The notes below the pieces were generated by a model that ran no database searches, had not been told where the DNA came from, and saw nothing but the letters and a program-made list of their open reading frames with translations. DNA of 64,000 bases from Rhizophagus clarus (taxonomy: Eukaryota; Glomeromycota; Glomeromycetes; Glomerales; Glomeraceae), in the NCBI GenBank assembly GCA_015698045.1, contig BLAL01000257.1:310001-374000 (forward strand). Reading direction: 5' to 3'. Shown in pieces: positions 47,371 through 59,105 of this stretch. Position 1 is the first letter of the stretch. Every line of letters begins with the position of its first letter. Made by a program: the position numbers and the translations under genes.

Positions 47371-47514
47371 TATCTCTTTTTTTATTTTTCTCATTTTTTT
47401 TTTAAAAAAGAAATTCTTCTTTTATTTTTCGTTTTACAATTTTTTTTTTTGTCCGTTTTTTAAAAATTCTGTTTTTTTTTTCATTTATTTGTTCACATTT
47501 ATTTATATTAAAGT

Positions 47515-48310
47515 TTCCTCTCCCTTCCGTTTTGTTTTTTTTTTCCTTTTGATCCCTCTCTTTTTACAAAAAATTTTTCTTTTATTTCTCATTTGTTATT
47601 AAATTCTATGCTCTTTAAAAGTTCCCACTTCCTCTTTTTTTTGAAAATAGAATTTTATTTCCCCTTTCACTTCTATTTAAAATCTGTGTTTTAGTTTAGT
47701 ATGGATGTACTGTGTATTTTTTAATTAAGAACGTTACTTTATATTATTTTAATATTTTCTTTCTCCTTTATTAGTTCTTTATTGAGTTTCCAGACTTCTT
47801 AAATGAGCCAGACTTTGAATATAAGTCGAAGGTGAATTTCTTTTTTTAATATTAAATTTTTTTTTCTTTTACCTTTTTTCTCACATAACTTTCTTTTTTT
47901 AGATTGCTGAACTTAAACGAACTCGGATCTCTTTGTAGGATATGGAAAAACCCAGATTTGTGTAAATACTGCAAATGGAAAAGTTTGATTTCATGTCCAA
48001 ATGTTACATTTATTCAGGAGGAACCATCTTCAATTGATTTACAGTTATGTTTTGCAGTTCCATGATAAGAAACTATAATTAAATTTATGATATATGGAAC
48101 AATATCATTTTTTTGTGCCGAGCTTATTAAACATTATCTATTATTTACACATCAAATGTTATCATCATATTTATTAAGAATATCAAGATGTTAAGAATAA
48201 TCAAAATTATTTTTTCATCACACAATCTGGGTCAAATATTTCTGAATGAATAATAGCCCATAAATATCGCCATCTCCTCCTAATACAAAAGCTATGGCTA
48301 AAAAATCATA
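47515..48310 (+). repeat. Duplicated segment with coding-like exons, copy 1
   Basis: About 700 bp shared in direct orientation with 60300-60910. Within it, an exon-like block encodes FIEFPDFLNEPDFEYKSK before a GTGAAT donor. After an acceptor at 47902 a frame reads NELGSLCRIWKNPDLCKYCK and SLISCPNVTFIQEEPSSIDL up to a stop at 48065. In an alternative phase the second exon reads IAELKRTRISL and stops early. The region upstream is a T-rich block. Confidence 0.5.
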
Positions 48311-49210
48311 TCAGAACTCAGAATTATTTAATAATTTTTACCATTATCTGTCATATCAGTATCGTAATTTTCTCATGTTTGGTTATTCCATGAAGACAAA
48401 CTTATTCCGAAGGAGTACGTGACAAATAGTACAGAATAGTGAGCTACATAAAAAATATTACCAAATAAGGAAGGTTCTAGGCCGATTTACGCTATTTGTC
48501 ACTGCATTATTTGTTACATCGGGAAAATACTTGATTATATTTGTGTGTCAAGTAGTGAAACATTAATGACCGACATTACCGAGTTCAACAAAGTAATAAT
48601 ACGGTAATGCGTGCAACATACATTCAGTTAAGGAGAATATGCCAGGCAGTTATTCGTTTCATTTGCATATATTAATTACATGAATAGATATATAAACATA
48701 TGTATTAACTCCGAAAATTATATAAATAGGAATAAACTGATAATTTTTATGATCTTTTTGCTAGCTTCTTTTATCAGGTTAAAGACCTTCAAAAATACCT
48801 CGTCGTTTGTTCTAATTAACTCAAAGTTCCAAAAACGACTCTTTTGCACAAATAATTTGCTAACGTCACTTTGGGAGCTATTTTTTTTTTCACTCCCAAC
48901 TCCCGGTTTCATATAAGAGCGTATTCACATTCGCTTTTTTTTTTATCATTATCCTTCGAAGTCTACAACGTTAGTCACGGAATTCAAGTTTTACTGCGCA
49001 ACAAAAATTTACTAATTTTAAAAAGTTTTGTGGCTTTCCGTGGTTTTCGTGGCTTTTCGTGGCTTTTCCGTGGCTCTTATGGTTTTTTTTTTTTTACCGT
49101 ACAACAAAAATTGCTGATCTACAAAATGTTTTCCCTCTTTGGAATTTGCCACAAATTCCGTGCCATAAAAATAACCCCCGGTGTCACAATCAAAAATTTG
49201 TGGCGGCTAG
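48311..49210. other. Region upstream of kinase 2, with short repeats
   Basis: Contains a tandem run of GTGGCTTTTCC variants at 49028-49080. It also holds a direct duplication: GCAACAAAAATTTACTAATTT near 48994 and CAACAAAAATTGCTGATCTA near 49102. The first exon(s) of the kinase at 49211 may lie here but cannot be assigned. Confidence 0.4.
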
Positions 49211-50454
49211 GCTTTTAATTACGCCAATAGATTATTGGATGACAGGAAAATCTATTATTATGATCCTCAAGACCTTGAGATTCTTCCAGAGACTATCGGC
49301 TCTGGGGGATCTGCTTCTGTTTGTGTTACAAAATGGAAGAATACATCAACAATATATGCGATTAAGAAATTTGTCGATAATAAAGAGGTATATTACTGAT
49401 AATATCTTTTGTTATATAAATATTAAATCTTAAATGACCACTTTCTTTCTAGGCTTATTTAACGAATATGGCCAACGGTCATAAACATGTAATTCAGTTT
49501 TACGGTCTCACGAAGCCACAAGGTAAAAGTAACAATTATGTAATAACATTATAATTTTTATTGACATGTTTTTGTCGTTAGATGGAGAGAAATATTCGCT
49601 TGTTCTTGAATATGCAGACGGTGGAACGTTAAGAGATTATTTAAGGAACGATGCTATAACTTTTGAATGGAAGCATCAATTAAAATTTGCAAAAGAGATT
49701 GCAAGTGCGATTTTGTGGTTACACGATGATAGGGGAATCGTACATGGGGATCTTGTAAGTATACTAATATTTTTTATAATTTATTTAGTTGAACTTATAT
49801 ATTATATCGTGTAATTAACACGATTCTTTTTTAGCACCCAAATAACATCTTAATACACAAAGATACAACAAAAGTATCGGATTTCGGACGTTCATTTGAA
49901 AAAGAAAAGGACTGTTATAACAAAGGAGTATTGGGTGTAATTCCATATATGGATCCTAGAACGTTTAATCAAGAAACAACATATAAGATAAACGAGAAAT
50001 GTGATATATATAGTTTAGGAGTATTATTTTGGGAATTAACCAGTCGTTCATCACCTTTTAATTATGAAACGAGAGAAGATCACATTTCTCTTATGTTAGA
50101 TATTCTTAGTGGTTTAAGAGAAGAATCTATCCCAATAACGAATGTTAAATTTGTTGAGCTTTATCAAAGTAAGTATAAATAATTACAGAAAAACAATTTC
50201 TTTGGAGCTTGTATAATTTTTCTTGCTATCGTAAACTAATTGTCATCTATTGAATAGAATGTTGGAAGTTCGAATCAGATAAACGACCAGAAATTCGCCA
50301 AGTAAATTCAGAACTTAATAGCATTGATTCTGTAGATAATAATATAGCTTCCACCTTTTATTCTAATATAAACGAAAAAATAGAAAATGAAGATTCTGAC
50401 TTGTCGAACTGCGAAGAAGATTGCGACATAAACAAGTATTATGAACTTAACTAG
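49211..50454 (+). CDS. TKL-type protein kinase, 5-prime end unresolved
   Basis: Exons 49211-49387, 49453-49522, 49582-49754, 49835-50168 and 50258-50454 join in frame to 316 residues with standard splice sites. The start of the first listed exon follows a GGCTAG acceptor, so an upstream exon with the ATG is expected but not found. Motifs are IGSGGSASV glycine loop, IYAIKKF Lys, HGDLHPNNIL (HGD instead of HRD), VSDFGRS, a GVIPYMDPR activation end and CDIYSLGVLFWELTS. The C-terminal tail is acidic. The key Lys, Asp, Asn and DFG residues are kept, so activity is possible. HGD variants are frequent in TKL kinases of this fungal group, as I recall. Confidence 0.82.
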
Positions 50455-50900
50455 ATTGCAACTTTAAACTAATTCATATTAATTTTTGATTTTTATTATA
50501 TGGTTTTTTCAGAGAGTTTTATTCAAATAGAGTATTATTTCTTTTTATACATGAACATTTATTTCTTCGTAGAGAAAATAAAAGCTAAATTTTTTTTATT
50601 ACGTAATATGTAAATTCTGAAATTATCATTTCGAGGCGTGTGTACTAATTGTGCTTTTAAAAGAATTTGGACGAACATTGATCGAACGCATGAAAACGAC
50701 AAATTTTATTCAATTAATAGAATGAATAACTAATACAAAACAAAAGAAAATGAGTAGTGGACGTTTAAAGAGAGAAATAAAAGTATGACGAGAAATTCAT
50801 ACTACTGCCGGCCCCTAGACCCCTCGCTAAGCGAGAATAGCAGTTCCTTTCCACTACTCATTATTGCGTACCCAAATACTAATTTTATCTAATGTTACGA
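50455..50900. other. Intergenic, with a short hairpin
   Basis: CCTCGCTAAGCGAG near 50820 is a palindrome in a locally GC-richer block (CTGCCGGCCCCTAGACC). No gene seen. Confidence 0.35.
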
Positions 50901-51430
50901 TAAAAATTTTTCTCAGTTTGTGCACAAATCTTTCCTATACCGTAATCACTTATTTCAATTGCTACTCTATTACATACTTCATCTAAAGTTAAATTTTTTT
51001 CGATCATAATACTATGAACTATTCTTGTAAAACGAGTCCAAATATCGCATAAAACACCCTCAGATGATATATTGGACGAAGCAGATGAATTGATTGATCC
51101 AGTTTCATTGTGATTAACACTATTCGCTTCTTCACGTCTTCTTTTTTCTTCATAGAGATCATAAACGATTTGTCCGAGGATTCACTGCGCCTCTGCGACG
51201 AAATTTCCAATACGTGCGATTTCCGCAATATAATTGGAGCTAATTTTGTTGATTTCCGCAGTCATTCTTTCATTAATTTCTGTGTCACGTACTTTTATTT
51301 CACTGTCGATTTTTGGCTTTAGCCATTCTTCGAAATGTTTGACAGTGTACAGAATAATATGAGCAGAGAGATTTATCGATAAGAAATGATGAGGTAGACG
51401 CCATAATTGGAATGTTTTCGTTAAAATTTA
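50901..51430 (-). pseudogene. Regulator-like protein fragment (possible HTH), one stop
   Basis: The complement is open from about 51430 (LWRLPHHFLSINLSAHIILY...) through HFEEWLKPKIDSEIKVRDTE, a basic/acidic helical region, to ARIGNFVAEAQ, then one TGA. It continues ILGQIVYDLYEEKRRREEAN and LTLDEVCNRVAIEISDYGIG to KNFYRNIR and a stop at about 50902. The last part resembles a small helix-turn-helix domain (LxEVCNRVAIEISDYGIGKI). The stop fits a CGA-to-TGA or CAA-to-TGA-type change. A frame of similar type occurs repeatedly in Rhizophagus, by recollection only. Confidence 0.5.
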
Positions 51431-52279
51431 TTAAGGGCATCCGCAATGAAAAATCGATTAATATATTTCCTGTAAATGATTTCTTGTCAAAACCCGAACA
51501 AACCTTAAATCAATCGGAGACTGCTCGAAGAGCAAAATAAGCATAGTTAACGAGGTTATTTTGTAGAGATGCGGATCAAGATTAATCAAGATAAATATAT
51601 TTTGAAGTACATTTAAATTTATTATTATTTTTGTGCAGAGCGATTTTTTTTTTAAATGATCATGTAACAATCTTGTTCACGTTTATACATCTTTTTTTTA
51701 CATAGAACAAGCTAACCGAGTTAAAAAGATGACACGCAATATCCCTTGGATATCAATTATACGATGAAGATAAAACAATAAAGACAATTAAAAAGCTTAT
51801 TTTTCATGATCAAAGAATCGTTAAATAATAATGAACGCATTCTACTTACGTTCCCCTGAACATGTTAATCAATGAAACTGAAGATTTCTCCGAAAAGCTA
51901 AGGTCAATCCTTCGCCACTAGTCAATCCCTCAACAGCAAATAGGCAAATTTCTTCGGAAGTAACATTATTCATTCCGGATATTTTTTCATTATCATTCTT
52001 CTGGGTTAACAATCCGATCACTGGTGACAAATTATGTTATTTTGGGATTACCAAAAAACGGGTTAATTAAATATACCACTTACTTTTAGATGATATGCTT
52101 TTGCCAGAGTTAGTAAACAATTGTGTTAGTTTTTGATAATTAATAAAAAATCACACGATTATGGCGAACAATGTTCGCTAGCAAATTTTTTATTAATACA
52201 CACAAAAATAAATACAAAGTTTGGGATGTAGCCTATAATACATACAGAAAAATAAATACAAAAGATACGACATTTTTTT
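51431..52279. other. Spacer with possible CRN remnants
   Basis: The minus strand near 51990-51880 reads MNNVTSEEICLFAVEGLTSG before a stop, too short to assign. The segment 52200-52260 resembles the 3-prime flank of the CRN-type fragment at 3596. Confidence 0.35.
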
Positions 52280-53391
52280 CCTATATTAAGACTTAACTAT
52301 AGCATCCGATTTCTCCGCAAGATTACTCGATGATTTTACCCTTTTTATTCTCTTTCGTTGACTACGTTAACATCTGAATCCGGTTTTTGCACCTCTTCCA
52401 ATAACTATGCAATATGACAAGAACTTTCTTAACCATATTTTCCATATTCTCGTCATTATATATCATGGTTTTAATAGTTTGAATCTTAGCTTTTCTTGAT
52501 CATCGAGTGAACATTCCATAAAATAACATTCTTTCGCAACTGTAATTATTCCAAATACCTTACCTACAAATGTTTCCTCCTCGACGGATAATAAAGGAAT
52601 ATCTGATTCACAAAGGCCATAAAAGCTGACACACCTTTAGGAATGAACAATCTGGAAAGGGCTTCGAGGGGTCTCAATGAGTACATTAAACTTTAAGCTG
52701 CTTTTGCTACAAACAGTTGGAGGATCTCGCACAGTTCTTGATCGTTTTGAGGTGAATATTTTTCTTTATCCTCGCTTATGAATTTTAATACTGCACTATC
52801 TTTTTCAAGAGATGGTAGTTTCCCGTATATATTCCTTGGGGCCGTCGAGAGTCGCATGTTCGATTTTTACTGTCCACTTATTTGGCTTTCATTTTAGAAG
52901 AATGACAACGTCGAATGCTGTAATACAACAACCTTGGTTAGTAAAAAATAATGACCTAAAATTTCGATGACCTTAATCAGGAAAAAATTACATACTATGG
53001 ACAGAGTTGTTGATTAATGTCTGCATCGCAGCGAGTTGGTTTCTTAATTCTAACATCTCGTTCGAAGTGGCAGTCATCATAGGTGATTCAACTAGGATAT
53101 GAATATGCCTCTTAGCCAGTCTTAGGTAGTTTCTTGGACCAGTAATCTACTATTTCTTCTTGTTGAAAGGAGCTCTTCATTGTCCTTGAACGCAAGATTC
53201 CTCAACTGATCGTCATGATCATCAGGGATCTTCACATTCCATAGTTTAATGTCTTTGGCGTTAGCGTTAGCAAAAGTTTGCAGATTTTTTGCCTTTATAG
53301 CCTTTTTGAAGTCACCAACATGATTATATGGACAGGAAAAGCATTTGCGAATGTGTTTCCTTTGACAAGACAACGTAACTTGATAGACATA
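52280..53391 (-). pseudogene. Crinkler-type protein, decayed
   Basis: ATG at 53391 opens MSIKLRCLVKGNTFANAFPV, the typical start of Crinkler N-terminal domains. After a shift it reads VGDFKKAIKAKNLQTFANAN and AKDIKLWNVKIPDDHDDQLR, with the LWxVxIP strand, and, after two further shifts, VDYWSKKLPK and RHIHILVESPMMTAT. An intron with donor GTATGT near 52995 precedes degraded exons: KWTVKIEHATLDGPKEYIRE, CESDIPLLSVEEETFVGKVF and a terminal EEVQKPDSDVNVVNERE. In oomycetes and fungi the N-terminal domain is linked to secretion or host-cell entry. At least four frame breaks make this copy inactive. Confidence 0.75.
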
Positions 53392-55215
53392 ATGGATTTT
53401 ATAGTATTTTTTACGAAATTTTATTGACTAATGAGAACAAGTATGATAAATTTTTTAAAAAAAATACTGAATGGTACTACACCTTTTCATCTTCATGGGC
53501 TAATAACTGAGTATCTTGAACAATTTTTGAAGTTTTGTTGAAAATAAATTACGTTACATACAATGTTACATGCTTTGCACTCGGTAACACTTGATGGATC
53601 AATTGGCTGCTTAATATAAAGGAATCCATGTTGTTTTTATAAAAAAAAAAAAACAAATGATAGAAGTTATTAAAATGTAAGATTTATGCGGAATAAAAAA
53701 TTTATTGAGAACCGAAAAAAATTACAGTCCAATATATATTTATAATATCACGTGTCAATTACACCATATTTCATAGTGTACCAAATCTGGGTACTTGGAG
53801 ATGTATTATCATACTGATTGTGCATCAAAAGTTACAGAACCAATTCTTAAGTATGTATTCCAAATTTGATTCGAATGAAGTCACGCCAGCTGTCAGCTTT
53901 ACATAGAATCTAATTCAAACTATAATTACAACCCGAACCATCTTTATGTTGTGATAAGTTCGGATACCTGAAAGGAATTACATTGTAAAGCCATTATAAA
54001 AAAACTGTATATGACAAGCATAAAAAGCAATTTCAATGAAAGATCATCCACGCTAGGATAAGTTACGCAAATATTTTTCAAAACTTAGTAATATTTAGAA
54101 CACATGATGAAAACACCAAAGAGGAATTAATTCGAAATGATCCCATGTCAGAGCTTATCATATGGGAAAAGTTTTATAAAATCGATGTTACTAATATAAC
54201 ATGAATAGTTACAATAGCTACATAAAATTCATATTATTTATATTGCATTACTGATAAAAGAATATTGACATTTACATACAAGAAAAAATATATTTTGAAT
54301 GAAATTATTTTCACACACGTTTGCTACTTTAACGTAAGGTATCGGGATTGTTTTTCATTATTTGAAATTTATCTATAAAGGTTAACGAGAAACATGATTT
54401 ATGTACAGTAGATTACACTGCAATAAATATTCCGTGTTCATGTACCTTATCTCATCATTAAGAGAAATTTGCTTTCGTAGGCTTCACCTAGAATATTATT
54501 ATCTAGCTCAGTGGACAAGATAGTCACCTGAATATTATGAATCAGTAATTAACTCCAGTCGAAATAACATTTTATTCGTTTAAAAATATAATTTCATCCC
54601 ATTTTTATTAAAAATTTGTCTAGCAATTAAAAAAAAAAAGATATAATCACATATTATAAAATACTTTGCAGAAATGATTATTGTAATCTAAAATAATTAA
54701 GAGGCCAAAAGTATTCATAAATACATTATTTTAAATTAAAAACCTTCGTAAATAATAATTATAAACACGTAAAATCATTAAGAAACTTAAAAAGGATTTC
54801 TTTCTTTCATGTTTACTATATTATTAGTTATATTTATTATTTGCTAATAAATACTTATAATAATAAAATAATGAGTTTTAAGTGAAATTTATATTAATGG
54901 AATGTGAATGATTAGATATTGCTCAAGTATAAAACAAGGTATGTGAATTAGCTGATATTTTCAAAAGTACGAAAAGAAAACTTTATTTCGCACAATTTGG
55001 CATTTTAATTTTTAAACAACCCACTCAACACCAAAATGATAAAGAGAAAATGAAAGATATGTCGGAATGACCAAATTAAACATTAAACAAAACAAATAAA
55101 ATAAAAAAGGAACCAAGGAATGTCTTTCCTTTTTTACCACATACTTTTTATTTCTCATTTATGGTAAATACATAAGAGGATGCAAGTAAAAAAAATAACA
55201 ATTTATAAAAAAATT
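53392..55215. other. Intergenic region with dispersed repeat copy 2
   Basis: Holds the second copy of the repeat of 25385-25545 at about 53955-54095, and a tRNA-like box A (TAGCTCAGTGG) at 54511 without a convincing tRNA fold. Otherwise it is AT-rich with no gene. Confidence 0.45.
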
Positions 55216-55864
55216 CCCTATAAAAAATAAGTGTCCGGATAATGTCCGGAAAATGTCCGGAAAAATTTCTAAATAATTGTCCGGAAATTCTGGACACTGT
55301 GTGTCTGGAAACTGTTCCGAAAACACTGCATTTTCGGGATATTAGGAATTTGTCCTGAAATTGTCCAGAAATGTATTTTCGTAAAATTTTGCCACAAAAG
55401 ATGATCAATGGATAGATGATCATCATTATTCCTTAACCCAAAATTTTTATATCATAAATATATAGTATTTTTGCCTTCTCTGCAATTTTAATTAGTACGA
55501 CAGAAAAGATTTTGAATGTCAGTTTTGTGCTTTTTGCATTTTTTTACAAAATTAATTTATCCTTTTTTGGAAATAGTATCCAGAATTTGTCCTGAACTTT
55601 TTCATGTCCGGAATTTGTCTATCTGGTTTTTTTACTATGTCCAGAATTTGTCCAGGTTTAACTGTCCAGAATTTGTCTAAAATTTTATACCGAACAAATA
55701 CTGGACAAATTCTGGACAAAGTTAGGACATGTCAAAATTTTAAGTATCAGAAGTGTGTCAGACATATACCAAAAAAGTGGACATTTTCTGGACACATCAG
55801 ATTTATTCCAGACAATTTCCGGACATTTTTTATAACATTTTCCGGACATTTATTTTTTATAGGG
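55216..55864. mobile_element. Non-autonomous DNA element with CCCTATAAAAAATAA ends
   Basis: About 649 bp. The left end CCCTATAAAAAATAAGTGTC matches the inverted right end at 19 of 20 positions. Many TGTCCGGAAA/TTTCCGGACA and CCAGAATTTGTCC motifs fill both halves in opposite orientation, and possible 3-bp flanks (ATT) are seen. The open frames across it are repeat artefacts. Confidence 0.7.
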
Positions 55865-56582
55865 ATTGTGTAACTGCTTATATCAAGTTATCTGATAGTA
55901 ATTGCACTTTCATATAATAATTTTGATTTTATTTAAAATTCAATATAAATTATAAATACAAAAGTATACTGTATGTAAATATTCACGTAAGATATTTGAA
56001 ATCGTTATATTTAATTAATTTAAACTATACTTGTGTAACTCATGCTATATATTCTTTAAACTTTGAGTCATTTTGAGATAAAATAAATTTGCGTCACGTG
56101 TTTTTTATCGCTGTACAAGCTTTATCAGTTTACCTAATACTCACATTAAAAAATTTAATAATATCACCAATATCATCATTAACAAAATTTTTTTTTTTAT
56201 TTTCGAAAATAATAGATAAAAAGTTATGTTTGGACACGTAATTATAAACAAATATCAAAGCCTCAAAGAAAGATTATATATGACATGACATAAAAGTATT
56301 ATTGTAGTGAATACATTTGTGCATACTTAAGAAATGATGTAAATTTAAAGAAAATAGTTTATTACTTAATATTCACACAATTCATTTTTTTTTTTAAAAA
56401 AAATATATTCCAATAAAATATATGTAAAAGCGATAAAAAATATAAATACTAGTAAATAGTAAATAGTACACATAATAATTATAAAAAATTATTCCATACA
56501 GATAAAGAAATTTATATTCTGAATAGTTTGAAAGTTCTTTTCTTTCCCTTATTCAGTTGTTTTTATCTATAAAAATCAATCA

Positions 56583-58213
56583 TTAAAATAAATTGTTAAA
56601 ATTATTAATAAAAATAACTGTGTAAAAAGTTAATATAAATGAGTACCTATGTTGAGTTTAGTAAAATCTATTGATTCTATGGATTCTATAAAGTATAAAA
56701 AAAATAATTGTACGTTAAAGTATTTTAAGCATGATTTTGTAAAATAAACTAGGACATTAATTAGTACCTGAATATTCTCCAAATGAGTTATTATCATCCT
56801 TGTTATCAATAGCATTTTTTGGTTCTGGAAGATTTTTAAAGTCTAAAAGTCTACTTGTGTAAAATGCTTGAGGATTTGTAACATATGAAAGAGTAGTAGA
56901 AGTATATAAAGATGAAGTAGTAGTTAACTTCTCATTAATTTTATCTGCTTCTTCAATTTGCTTATCGATCTCGTCACCAAATAAATCAAATAAATCATAT
57001 AATTCAACTGCCTTAGGTCGTTTTGAGGGATCAGCATCCCAACATTGTTTAATTATATCCAAAATTAATTGAGGAATTTTATAATCAGATTTTGGCCTAA
57101 GCCCTTGACAAATGCTAATAGCTAATAATTTATCATGAGCAATATCATGATATGGAGGAAGTCCCGTACAAACTTCATATGCAATAATCCCAAATCCATA
57201 AATATCACTTTCTTGAGTATATTCTTTTCCTCTTAAAACCTCAGGTGCTACGTAAGGTAATACTCCATATATTTTTTTATATTCATCTTGAGACGGTTTT
57301 GCATTTGCTGGTTGACATAATCCTAAATCAGTAATAATAGGTCCGAATGAATCACTTAATATATTACCACAATGAAAATCACGGTGAATTAATCCTTCTT
57401 TGTGAATATTATCAAGGCCTTCTGCGGTTACTTTTAAAATAACCAACTTTTTTTTCCAGTTCATTGAATTAAAACTATTATTTAAATATTGTCTTAAGCT
57501 ACCATCTTGTACATACGGCATTACCATCATAAAGTTATTAGATTCTGGATCCTTAGTAATGCCATGACTTAAGATTATCGACTTTGCATTTCCAACCATA
57601 GTGTATAAATCAATCTAAAAAAGAATTCATATAAATAACAGCCAGTTTAGCATTTAATATTATTTTAAAAATTATATATTAACAAATAACTTACTTCTCT
57701 TAAAAATTCGGCTGTAATATCTTGTGAGTTATGCAAACATTTTAAAACAACTGGATAATTTTCATAATCCTCATCCCATCTTTTACTCCTTTTCCATTGA
57801 TTATTTTCAGAATCCCAAAATTCAATATAACCATCTTTCCAAATTGCTTTATAAATAGTTCCAAATCCTCCTTTGGCCAAATATTCAACATTTTCAAATC
57901 TATCATATTCAATCCATTCTAAAATTTGAGTAACATTTTTAGCTTTAAGTTGTGATTTTTGAATAAACTCATCAACTTCAATATTTCCACTAGTCCAATT
58001 TTTGAAATTTTGTTGAAATTTACATTGACACCAATCGGAAGAATTTCTAGGCTGCTTACATTCCTCGCATAAACCATTTTCTTTATAACGTTCTTTTAAT
58101 TCTTCATTTAATATTAGTTTATCAATTAACAAACTTCGTTCTTCTGTTAATCTCCAATAGTAAAAATCTTTTATTTGCTCAAATATATCATCACTGAGTT
58201 TAGGTTCTTCCAT
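56583..58213 (-). CDS. TKL-type protein kinase
   Basis: ATG at 58213. Exons 58213-57695, 57614-56768, 56685-56647 and 56617-56583 join in frame to 479 residues. The N-terminus has CEECKQPRNSSDWCQC, a CxxC...CxC zinc-type motif, followed by NWTSGNIEVDEFIQKSQ, common in kinases of this family. The kinase domain has AKGGFGTIYKAIW (glycine loop), VVLKCL (Lys), LIHRDFHCGNIL (catalytic loop), ITDLGLCQ (DLG in place of DFG), VAPEVL and SDIYGFGIIAYE. All residues for catalysis are present; DLG is a tolerated variant. The two short last exons are less certain; translation into the intron would end the protein at GTN instead. No frame breaks. Confidence 0.87.
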
Positions 58214-58252
58214 ATTGGATTAATGATGTATAAACGATATGAAAAGGATTAG

Positions 58253-58291
<39 letters not shown>

Positions 58292-58600
58292 TAAAAAAAG
58301 ACGTCCTTATTACTGTATTAAATGTACCACAGTTGCACAGCAGCGATCGATAAATTTGGGTCAGACAATAAACGTACAAAAAATCAGCTGATCACAAATA
58401 GATTAAATTCCGTTAAAGAAATTTCTTTCTTTATGATAAAATTTTTTAAAAAAAAATACTGAATGGAGAATACTTGTTATTTTTTGTGTTCTTTATCTTA
58501 GAATAAAAAAAAATATGAATGCCATAGCATATACCTAACGAATAAAAAAATATTTATTGGAAAAATAAATGTATCATATTTATAGTACATCACTCAAAAT
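58214..58600. other. Promoter-side spacer with long T/A foldback
   Basis: At 58251-58291 a T run is followed by about 30 A, interrupted once by T. It lies about 40 bp upstream of the kinase start and may be a poly(dT)/poly(dA) promoter tract. Nothing else is seen. Confidence 0.45.
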
Positions 58601-58659
58601 GGCTTATGTTGAATGTAAAGTTTGGCCTTTTTTCCTTTTTCAGATGATATAAATCATGA

Positions 58660-58810
58660 TGGAAAGCGATACAAAGCAATGAAAAAGGTCATACCCACTA
58701 TATTGATTGATATACTGTATCATCTAGCGAAAATTTTATTAGAAAAAGCGTGCTTGATAAACTTGGAATGAAGTCTGAACCTCCCAAACATACCTTGAAA
58801 AGAGTACCAA
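58660..58810 (+). pseudogene. Possible retroelement aspartic-protease remnant
   Basis: One frame reads SSSENFIRKSVLDKLGMKSE and then PPKHTLKRVPNVIG, similar in layout to the DTGSxxNFIxxxxxxxLxL of retroelement proteases, with the catalytic DTG replaced. The upstream frame differs. Short and weak. Confidence 0.25.
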
Positions 58811-58825
58811 ATGTGATAGGATATA

Positions 58826-59105
58826 TACACTACTTGAACAAAAATAGCGGTCCTCCCATTTTGTTAATTACTCAAAATTGTACATAATAACAATACTTGA
58901 TATTTTAATATGTGATAACTATTGATAACATAGACACTAAGAAATACATGTTCAAAATTTCACACTTCTAACTTTCATACAATTGTATTAATTAAAAGAA
59001 GAATTTTAATAATCATTTAATAGTTAAACAAAAGTAGCTATCCCTCTATTTATTATTATTATGTATAATTCTGAGCGATCAACAAAAATAGGGGGTCCTA
59101 TATCT
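58826..59105. repeat. Inverted-repeat element, Tc1/mariner-like MITE candidate
   Basis: AACAAAAATAGCGGTCCTCC at 58838 and the region ATTATTATGTATAATTCTGA... AGGGGGTCC at 59045-59095 form inverted arms of about 45 bp with mismatches. No transposase. The superfamily is a guess from TIR style. Confidence 0.4.

Noticed and set aside
48680-49433. Three overlapping plus-strand frames upstream of kinase 2 as first exons
   Set aside because: They run through T-rich and GTGGCTTTTCC repeats, lack a link in phase to the exon at 49211 and show no family motif.
54500-54580. tRNA gene or tRNA-derived SINE (TAGCTCAGTGG box A)
   Set aside because: The T-arm is poor (CAGTCGAAATA), and no acceptor stem or cloverleaf pairs. 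At most a decayed SINE.
55148-55873. Frames with repeated CSGHFPDI or CPGLTVQNL-like residues
   Set aside because: Translation of TGTCCGGAAA/CCAGAATTTGTCC repeats in the non-autonomous element.
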